From positions 1 through 35,385 of the forward strand of contig NZ_JADBGR010000073.1 of assembly GCF_014892515.1 (NCBI RefSeq): a DNA stretch of 35,385 bases. The letters run 5' to 3'. A program made the position numbers and the translations under genes. Shown one piece after another: positions 22,538-31,900 of the stretch (positions are counted from its first letter, which is position 1; each line of letters opens with the position of its first letter). This DNA is from Myceligenerans pegani. Its GTDB lineage: Bacteria; Actinomycetota; Actinomycetes; Actinomycetales; Cellulomonadaceae. The notes under the pieces are model-generated. The model searched no databases, was not told where the DNA came from, and saw nothing but the letters and a program-made list of their open reading frames with translations.

Positions 22538-25500
22538 GTGTCGGTTGGTTCGGTGCGGGGCTCTGGTGTTGTCGGCGGTGTCCTCGGAGCGGTGGTCAGC
22601 GGTATGGCTGCCGCATACGGCGCGGTCACGGCGTCACGAACCAGGACAGCGGTCGCGGCGGTGACGGCCGGGTCGCTCGTGGCGGGTACTGCCTGGGCTG
22701 TGGTGGAGCGGGACGAGATCGTGGCGGCGCTGTCGGGCGATGCCGGTCGGTGTGACGTGGATTCTGCACGAACGCAGGAGCTGGCCTTCGAACTGGCCGC
22801 GTTGTGCGACAAGAACATCGAGATCGAGGCGCTACGCACCGAGTACGACACGTCGTGGGCGACGCCGCGGGGAACGGTCCTGGCCGACTCCTCTGCCGGT
22901 GCGGTGCGGACGGACATCGATGGTTCGTGGCAGGACACCGACCCGAGCATCCGGGTCGATGAGGCGACCGGCGTGCCGGAGGTCGCGGCGCCGGTGTTCG
23001 AGATCGGCCTGACCGGCGGCGACTCGGGAGGCGAACTCGTGTCGATGGGCCGGGACGATCTGCGGGTGGCGATGGGGCTCCCGTTCGGTCTGGGTACTCC
23101 TGTCGTTGACGAGGCCGATGACTCGCGGGTCGTGTATCCGGCTCTGGACGATGCCGGCGGGGAACTGGTGGGAGTGGACGTGGTGGTCCGTGTCCACCCG
23201 GACGGTACCGGCGTGACGCCCGTGGTCCGGGTGGCCGACCAGGCCGCGGCCGATCGGCTGTTGGACGTGACGGGCGAGGAGGGGCTGGCGTTCACGGTGG
23301 AGGCGTCCGGTGGCCTGGAGCTGACGGACATCGAGCCGGTCGATGAGGAGACCGCGGACTGGGACGAACCACTCCACGAGGAAGGCACCGACTCGGGCGC
23401 CGGGGCCGTCGAGAAGACGTCCGGCGATTCCGACGCCGCCGCGAGGTCCGCGGCGGCCGCGGCGTCGGCAGCGGACAGCACGGATCCTGAGCCGCAGCCG
23501 GTGGAGGGCACGTTCTTCGCGGTGGACTCCGCGGGAAGTGCGGTGTTCTCCGGCGGAATCGCTCTGCAGTGGGACTCGGCCGCCGGAGGGGATCCCCAGG
23601 CTGCTGGGTCCGATACGTCGGATTCCGGGACGACGGCTGAGGCACAGAAGGCCGGCTCGGCCACGAGGTCGCTCGCAGATGGTGGCGGGGTCGCCGAGTC
23701 GACGTCGACGTCGGCAGCGACGCCGACGGATGCCCCGGCAGGGAATCCGGGTCTTGAGGAGACCGGCGAGCGGGTGGAAGCTCCGATGCCGGGCGACGCC
23801 GTGACCGTGATGGACGTCGAGGTCGACCCGGACGGTTCGGCGGCGACGGTGTCGGCGGACCTGGGGATGCTCACCGCTGAATCCACGACCTTCCCTGTCT
23901 TCATCGACCCGCCCTTGTCGGGTAACAGGAACGCGTGGACCAACATCAAGAAGGCTTGGCCGTCGAGCAACAGCGCCTGGAAGTTCAGCGGGACTGCCGG
24001 CATGGGCTACTGCGACGTGTCGATCGAGCCGGTGTGTCAGCGGTCGGGGAACGTGCAGCGGCTGTTGTGGTGGTTCACGGGGCTGGGGGACATCGGCCGG
24101 ATGGAGGCGTCCGACGTCGTGAGCGCCACGTTCCGTGCCAAGGGAACGCATTCGTACTCGTGCGAGAAGTGGACGGTCGAGCTGTGGAAGATCGCCAAGC
24201 CGACCTCCAGTACGACGTGGTCGAACCATGTGGGCAACGGTGGCTGGAAGTCGAAGGTGTCGCAGGTCGCGGACGCGTACTACAGCTCGGCGTGCGGGGG
24301 GACGCACACGACGGAGTGGGACGCGACGAGCGTGGCCAAGACGATCGCGAGTGGGGACTACTCCACGGCGGCGCTGGGACTGAAGGCCGCGACGGAGACG
24401 GACATGCGCGGCTGGAAGCGGTACGCCTATAGCGCGACGCTCCAGGTGGAGTACAACCGTGCGCCGAAGGCGCCGTTCGGGCACCGCACGATCGTGGACG
24501 GTTCGAATATCGGGTGCGGGACCTCGGCCGAGCCGGACTACTCGAACTGGCTGCGCCCGACGATGCGGGTGGTGGCCGACGATGTCGATGACAGCCGGGT
24601 GTCGGTGCAGTTCGTGGTGATCGACGTCGCGGCGGGTACGCGTCCGTACGAGTCGGCGTGGCAGTCGTTCAAGAAGCCGGGCTCCACCGGTGCGGAGTTC
24701 ACGCTGCGGGTCCCCGAAGGCGAGGAACTGACCTCGGGGCGGACGTACCGGTGGCGCGCGCAGGTCAAGGACGACGGCGGCCGCGTGGTGCCGTACTCGG
24801 ACACGAGGGCGTGCTATTTCGTCGTGGACAACACGGCGCCGAAGCCGCCGGTCGTGACGCCGTTGCGGGATCATCCGGAGGCGCAGGCGTTCTACGAGTC
24901 GGATCAGGAGCGTGGCGGCGTGGGACTGCGGGGGTGCTGGGAGGTGTACTCCCCGAGCACGGACGCGACCACGTTGTGGTGGGGCTACTCGACGCGGACC
25001 AACCTGACCAAGGTGACGCTGGGCTCGAGCCGCAGGACGCAGGTGTGCCACACGCCGGGTGCCGCGGGGGAGAAGTTCCTGTACGCGAAGGTCGCGGACG
25101 CCGCGGGGCATTCGGCCAAGACCGAGTACGAATTCAAGGTGGCCACCGCCCGCGAGGACGGCGTGTGGACGTTCGACGACCCTGACGCGCGCGGAGCGGA
25201 CACGTCACTCTTGGATCCGGATCGTGACGAGTTCGCGCCGGCCGGCGACCTGAACTTCAAGGAGGACACCCAGTTCGCGATGGGCCCGCACGCGGAGTTC
25301 GGCGCGCGGGACGACGACGAGGCGCTGGTGGCCCGGGCCGCGAAGATGGCGTGGACCGACGCGCCGGTGATCGACACGACCGGCTCGTTCGTGGTGTCGG
25401 CGCACGTGCGGCTGGACGAGGACACGAGCCCGACCGGCTGGTACACGGCGATCAGTCAGGACGGCACCCAGTACAACGGCTTCCGGCTCGGGTACAACCC

Positions 25501-25969
25501 GCGCTACTGCCCGGACGTGGATCCCTGCTGGGGGTTCGGTGTCAACCGCGAGTTGGACGCGAGCTCGATCGTGCATGCGAGGTCGACGGTGCCGGCAAAG
25601 ATCGGCGAGTGGGTGCATCTGCTGGGTGAGTACGACAAGCCCGCGGGCAAGGTGCGCCTGTACGTGTGCGAGGTCGGGACGCCCGAGGAGCCGGCTGTGG
25701 CCGAGCCGAGGCTGTACGACGCGGACTACGTCGGCGACCTGCCGCAGGCGGCGGGGAAGTTCGCGATCGGCCGGGGCCTGAGCGGCGGTGCCTTCACGCA
25801 CTACTGGAACGGTCAGATCGACAACGTGCGCATCTTCCGCGGCGAGGTGCTGGCAGCGGCCAAGATCCGCCGGCTGTGCCAGGGCGCGGAGGCGAACCAG
25901 ATGGCCGGCGGCGTGGACGACGTCGATCCGACCTGGCCGGGCAACTCCGGACAGGAGGTCGCACCATGA
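22538..25969 (+). CDS. Large secreted DNRLRE/LamG-domain protein, partner of the RHS toxin
   Basis: A 1143-residue exported protein. A hydrophobic export segment lies at about residues 30-55 (TAVAAVTAGSLVAGTAWAVV). An acidic Ala/Ser/Glu-rich region follows to about 450. A DNRLRE-like beta domain is at about 480-640 (VQRLLWWFTGLGDIG, VVSATFRAKG, WTVELWKI, WDATSVAKTIASGDYSTAALGL). A fibronectin-like segment is at about 650-770, and a C-terminal LamG/jelly-roll domain at about 930-1115 (FVVSAHVRL, GFRLGYNPRY, WVHLLGEYD, YWNGQIDNVRIFRGEV). GTG 22538 has GGAGG upstream; the alternative TTG 22448 has none. Its stop overlaps the RHS start in an ATGA, so both are made together. It probably anchors or delivers the RHS protein at the cell surface. 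Confidence 0.85.
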   Translation: MSVGSVRGSGVVGGVLGAVVSGMAAAYGAVTASRTRTAVAAVTAGSLVAGTAWAVVERDEIVAALSGDAGRCDVDSARTQELAFELAALCDKNIEIEALRTEYDTSWATPRGTVLADSSAGAVRTDIDGSWQDTDPSIRVDEATGVPEVAAPVFEIGLTGGDSGGELVSMGRDDLRVAMGLPFGLGTPVVDEADDSRVVYPALDDAGGELVGVDVVVRVHPDGTGVTPVVRVADQAAADRLLDVTGEEGLAFTVEASGGLELTDIEPVDEETADWDEPLHEEGTDSGAGAVEKTSGDSDAAARSAAAAASAADSTDPEPQPVEGTFFAVDSAGSAVFSGGIALQWDSAAGGDPQAAGSDTSDSGTTAEAQKAGSATRSLADGGGVAESTSTSAATPTDAPAGNPGLEETGERVEAPMPGDAVTVMDVEVDPDGSAATVSADLGMLTAESTTFPVFIDPPLSGNRNAWTNIKKAWPSSNSAWKFSGTAGMGYCDVSIEPVCQRSGNVQRLLWWFTGLGDIGRMEASDVVSATFRAKGTHSYSCEKWTVELWKIAKPTSSTTWSNHVGNGGWKSKVSQVADAYYSSACGGTHTTEWDATSVAKTIASGDYSTAALGLKAATETDMRGWKRYAYSATLQVEYNRAPKAPFGHRTIVDGSNIGCGTSAEPDYSNWLRPTMRVVADDVDDSRVSVQFVVIDVAAGTRPYESAWQSFKKPGSTGAEFTLRVPEGEELTSGRTYRWRAQVKDDGGRVVPYSDTRACYFVVDNTAPKPPVVTPLRDHPEAQAFYESDQERGGVGLRGCWEVYSPSTDATTLWWGYSTRTNLTKVTLGSSRRTQVCHTPGAAGEKFLYAKVADAAGHSAKTEYEFKVATAREDGVWTFDDPDARGADTSLLDPDRDEFAPAGDLNFKEDTQFAMGPHAEFGARDDDEALVARAAKMAWTDAPVIDTTGSFVVSAHVRLDEDTSPTGWYTAISQDGTQYNGFRLGYNPRYCPDVDPCWGFGVNRELDASSIVHARSTVPAKIGEWVHLLGEYDKPAGKVRLYVCEVGTPEEPAVAEPRLYDADYVGDLPQAAGKFAIGRGLSGGAFTHYWNGQIDNVRIFRGEVLAAAKIRRLCQGAEANQMAGGVDDVDPTWPGNSGQEVAP

Positions 25970-28900
25970 GTCGCCCCGTGATCAGGCATGACGGACGGGC
26001 ATCGGGTGGAACGACAAGGGCTGGGGCAGCGGTGAGCCGACAGGACTACAGCGGGAGCGGTTTGGCCTCGCGGCAGGGTGCGAGGCGTGGCCGGTGGACG
26101 ACGGCAAGTGCGAGCGTGGTCGCGGCTGCGGTGACGGTGCTGGTCGGTGTCGACCCGGCTGCGGCTGCTCCGGCGGTGGGGCAGATCGTCGCGCTGGAGG
26201 TGGCCGCGGCAGCCGAGGTGGACGCGCTGGAGGCGCGCAACGAGAACTTCGAGGAGGTGCTGGCCCAACTCGGTTCGCAGGATCCGGCGGCGACGCAGGA
26301 CCTGACCGGGGCAGCGTGGGAGCCGACCCCGGACCCGTCGGCGGCTCCGCCGGAGGAACTGCCTGCCGAGACACTGCCGCCGGTGGCGGATGACCCGGGT
26401 GAGGAGGGGGCGAGCGAGCCGGACGAGGACGTTCCGGCGGAGGCGACCGCCATGTCGACGATGTCGCAGCCCGATTCAGGCGTGGCGGTCGCGAGCAGCA
26501 AGTTGGATGCGGCCGCGAGCAGCGAACTCGACAGGTCCGGGACGAGCGAGCAGACAGCCTCGGACGTGGCCGATGGTTCCGGCGCCGAGGATGAGCCCTC
26601 GCAGGAGGTGGACGGCGACGGCGTCGCCACCACGACGGCGGACCTCGCGGCCGGAGAGGCCCGCGTCGAGGTGGACGGTGTCCAGGTCACCGTGACCGGT
26701 GACACCGACGCGGCCGAGAGCGAGGGGGACACCGAAGCCGGGGCCACTGATGGCGGCGTGCGGGTCGCGGCGGCCGGCGTGAAGCCAGACAAGTCTGGTG
26801 GGGTGCCGGGCCTTCTCGTGCGGGTCGATGCCGCGGCGGTGGACGCCGGGAAGAAGACCACCGGCAAGAAGCAGGCCTCGGGCAGCAAGAAGGCCACTGC
26901 CGTGGAGAAGGTTGCTGCGGCGGACGGCGTCGTCGAGGTTCAGGTGGCGTACGAGAAGTTCGCTGCCGGCGGCGATGTCCCCGGTGGTGACTGGGTCTCG
27001 CGTCTGACCCTGGTGGACGTGTCGGCCTGCGACGCCGGCGACCTGGCTTCGGGCGTCTGTGAGGCGAAGGCGGTCGAGGGCGTGTCCAACGACACCGACG
27101 CCAAGACCCTGACGGCGCCCATGGCCGTGTCCGAGCAGCAGCCTGCGACCCTGATGGTGGCCGCGAGCTCGTCGGGTGGTGGCGGCAACTGGGGTGCGAC
27201 GTCGCTGGCCCCGGCCGCGTCGTGGGGCGTGTCGGGCAACACGGGCGCGTTCACGTGGTCGTATCCGCTGACGATGCCGTCGGCGGAAGGGCCGGGTCCG
27301 GAGCTGAGTCTGTCGTATTCGTCGGCGGCCTCGGACGGACGGGTGGCGTCGACGAACAACCAGGCCGGGGCCGTGGGTGAGGGCTGGTCGCTGACCGAGT
27401 CGTACATCGAGCGGAAGTTCACGCCGTGCGCGGACGACCAGGACGCGCAGAGCGGGCAGACCCCCAACAACGCGTCGCGCACCACCGGTGACATGTGCAT
27501 CGGGGTGGACAACGCGACGATGGTGCTGGACGGGCAGGCCGTGGACCTGGTCAAGACCTCCGATGGCACGTGGCGTCCGAAGAAGATCGACGGCACGAAG
27601 ATCGAGCGCAAGACCGGCGCCACGAACGGTGACCAGGAGGGTGAGTACTGGCTGGTCACGACGTCGGACGGGACGAAGTACACGTTCGGCCGCGGCGAAC
27701 GGACTTCGGACGGCCTGAAGACGGGCTCGTCGTGGACGATGCCGGTCTACGGCAACCACCCGGGGGAGGCGTGCTACAAGGCGTCCGGCGACGGCGGGTT
27801 CGCGGCGTCGAAGTGCCGGCAGACCTACCGGTGGATGCTCGAGCACGTGGTCGAGCCGACGGGCGGCACGATGACGTACGTCTACTCGACCGAGACGCGC
27901 AAGTACGGGCACAACCTGTCCGAGGGAACGTCGACGTACACGGCCGGCGGGTTCCTCAAGCGCATCCTGTACGGCACCCGTTCGGACAGCGAGGGCAGCG
28001 GCCCCGCACCGGTGCGCGTCGACCTGGAGCACTCCACCCGATGCGTGCCCGGCGAGGGCGTGAACTGCGACGCCGGCCGCGTCAAGCAGAACCTGTCTGC
28101 GTGGCCGGACGTGCCCGGTGACCTGGTCTGCTACAAGAGCGCGTCGGAGTGCGGGATCGACGCGATCTCGCCGTCCTTCTACACCCTGTACCGGCTGGCG
28201 CGGGTGACCACGCGCGTGCACGACGGTACCTCCTACAAGCCGGTGGACTCCTGGCGGCTGAACCAGTCCTTCCTCTCGCCCGGCGACGGTTCCCTCGGCG
28301 ACGGGGCCGGGAAGGTGCTGTGGCTGCGCTCGATCCAGCACACCGGCCACGGCGGCACCACCGCCACGGGCGACGACCTGTCGAACAACAAGGTCGTGTT
28401 CGCCTTCGACCTGCTGCCGAACCGCGTGGACACGGGCACCGACGGGCTGCCGCCGATGTACCGGCCCCGCGTGGCGGGTGTCCGGACCGAGTCCGGCGGC
28501 GTGGTCAATCCGAACTACCGCACCGAGTGCGCCCCGGGGGACGTGCCGGCCGACACGGACGCGGCCAAGCGTGACAACGCGCGCCTGTGTTTCCCCGTCG
28601 AATGGCGGGGCGATGACCTGCCGATCGACTGGTTCCACAAGTACGTGGTCACCAGCGTCACCCAGTCCGGCGCCTCACCGACCGCCGGTGGCGGGGGAAT
28701 CGTGACCGGGTCGGAGGACGTGACCACCCGATACCGGTACGACGGCGGCGCGAAGTGGGTCAAGCCGACCGGGCCCCTGACCGACCCGAAGGACGTCACG
28801 TGGTCCGAGTTCCGGGGCTTCCGCACCGTGGTGGTCACCGAGGGCACCGGTTCCCAGGCCAGTTCCACCACTACCCGCTACCTGCGCGGTGTGGACGCCG

Positions 28901-31900
28901 AGAGCTTTGATGTCGGCCCTGCCGGGCACCGGTACACGGTCACCGACCACGAGGCCCTGGCCGGGCAGGTCGTCGAGGTCACCGATCACAACGGTGACAG
29001 TGACCAGGACGCGATCTCCACCACGGTCACCGTGCCCAAGACACCGGTCACCGTCGCGACGGGGATCGACGACGTGGAGGCCACGAGACTGACCGGCACC
29101 GTGGCGTACGGGTTCTCCATGGACGCGGCGGGCGACGTGGCCACCCGCACCAAGTCGGTGACCACGTTGAACGCGCAGGCGCAGGTCAAGCAGACCGAGG
29201 ACGCCGGCGACCTGGACAAGGCGGGGGACGAGACCTGCTCCCAGATCTCCTACGCCCACACCGGCACCGGCACCATCCCCGAGGCGCTCGAATCGAAGAA
29301 CATGGTGGCCCTCGTCGAGCGCACCCAGAGCTTCGCCACGAATTGCGCGGACGTGGAAGCCGGCAGCGTGTCCCGGCCCGGGGACGTGCTGTCCGACACG
29401 ATCGCGACCTATGACGCCAAGGGGCAGGTGACCGCCACCCGCGGCATCGACCCCGATCTGGACCGCGCCACCGGCTCGCTCGGCAACGGCTCGGGCAACG
29501 GGTACGTGACGTTCGAGCAGTTCACCTACGACAGCCTCGGGCGAGTCACCTCTACCACGGACGTCGCCGGCCGCACGTCCACCACCGCATATACCCCGGC
29601 CACCGGCACGATCCCCACGAAGATCGTGACCACGAGCCCGGACCCGGACGGGACCGGTCCGAAGACGGCCATGTCGTCCACGACGACGTACAACGCGGTC
29701 ACGGGGCAGCTGAAGGCCGCCACGGACACCAACGGGCAGACCACGCGTGGCACCTACGACGCCCTCGGGCGCCTGGTGGAAGTGGTCTACCCGCAGCACG
29801 AGGGCCTGTCGGTCCCGTCGGTCGAGTACGAGTACACCACCCGCGCCAACGGGCTCAACGTCGTGCTCACGCGCACCCTGGGGGCGGACGCGGACAACAA
29901 GCCGGTGCAGCACGCGTCGGCGGAGTTCTACGACGGGCTCATGCGTGTGTTCCAGACGCAGGACGAGGCGCTGGACACCGGCGAGAAGCGGATGGACGAT
30001 GCCGCCACGCGCGGACGGCAGATCACCCAGGTGTTCTACGACACCGCCGGGCGAACGTGGAAGCAGACCAGCCCGCAGTTCGCCACCGGGCTCGTGTCGA
30101 ACACACCGGTCCAGCCCACGCTGATCGCGGACAGCTCGACCGTGTGGTCGTACGACGGCGCGGGCCGGCCGGTGGACGAGATCTTCTACGTCGGCAACCC
30201 GGACAACCATCTGTACGAGCGGTGGCGGACCGTGACGCGGTACGACGGGAAGTACACGACCGTCGTCCCGCCGAAGGGCGGCACCGCCCGCACGACCGTG
30301 GCCGATGCACGCGGTCGCACGACCGCGCTGTGGGAGCACAAGTCCCGCCCGACCGTGAACTCGGACATGGCCGATGGTCACTGGTACGTGCCCTCGACCC
30401 TGCCCGGATTCGACCCTCGCGCGGTGGCGGCGTCGTCGTACCAGAAGACGAGCTACACCTACGACCGGTTCGGACAGATGACCTCGATGACCGGCCCGGG
30501 TGGGGACCAGTGGACCTACACGTTCGACATGGGCGGGCGGCAGGTGCGCGCCTCGGACCCGGACTCCGGGGTCACCACCACGTCCTATGACCGGGCGGGG
30601 AACGTCGCCCGGACCGTGAACGGCAACGGGAACACGACCGGGACCACCCAGGCCGTGATCGACGCGAACACGCTGGTGTACTCCTACGACCGGCTCGGCC
30701 GGCCTACCCGGACCACCGACGGGACCGGGCAGGTGCGCTCCCGCTGGGAGTACGACACCACGCCGGGTCCGGACGGCACCCCGTTGGCGGGTCTGGCGTC
30801 GTCCACCACGACCGTGCACGACGGGCTGGAGTACACGACCCGCGTGGACAAGTACGACCCGGCATACCGGCCGACGTCGTCGACGGTGGTGCTGCCCGAC
30901 GGTCTCGACCTGCTGAACGGGCTCGCCGGCCGGGAGTTCACCACGACCACCGAGTACCGCATCGACGGGTCCGTGCGGCAACAGGTGCTGCCACCGGTCT
31001 CGCAACTGGCCGAGGACGGCACGGTCGCCGGCACGGTGCTCGGCAAGGAGCACGTGACCACGTTCTACGACGACGCCGGCCTGCCCGTCTGGATGGGCGG
31101 CGGTTTCGGCTGGGGCACCTACGTGGCCGACTCGCAGTTCACCGCCGAGGGGCGGCCGCAGGCCATGGACCTGGGCACCACTTACGGCGCGGTGGCCACC
31201 TACGGGTACGAGCACGGCACCGGACGCTTGGAGCGGATCGGGCTCTCGCGTGAGCAGTACGACACCCGTGACGTGGACATGGCCCTCGAGTACGACCCGT
31301 CGGGGAACGTCACGGCGATCCGCAACTCTCCAGGCGTGGGGGACGCGGCCAACGGCAACCCGCAGGCCAACGACGACAACCAGTGCTTCGACTACGACGG
31401 CCTCGGGCGCATGATCGGAGCCTGGACCGACGCGGACGGCACCTGTGCCGCGTCGATCGGGGATGTGACCGCGACCCAGGTCGGCGGGCAGGGCTTCTCG
31501 GCGGCGCCGTACTGGAACGAGTACGGGTACGACGCCGCTGGGAACCGCACCTCGCTGGTCCAGCACGTGATCGACGGCGGGACCGACGTGGTCAAGACCT
31601 CGTACGAGCACGGCGCCGCCGGCCCGCACCAGGTCACCCGTGTCACCCGGCAGACCGGACCGGAGGGCACCATCGGCTCCGCGCCGCAGGTGACCGTGGG
31701 CGAGTACTCCTACGACGCGGCCGGGAACCAGACCGTGCGTACCCGGTCCGACCCGGTCGACCCGGCCGACCTCGAACAGGTCGAGGCCGATGCCGACGGC
31801 GACGGGCTGGTGACCACCAGCCAATTGCTCGGCTGGGATGCGGGCGGTGACCTGTCCACGGTGGCGACCTCGGGTGAAGGGACCGAGGGCGAGAACACGA

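Noticed and set aside
22402-24003. Ser/Thr-rich minus-strand frame of 533 codons opposite the LamG protein
   Set aside because: It is the complement of the acidic Ala/Ser-rich segment; no start signal and no domain.
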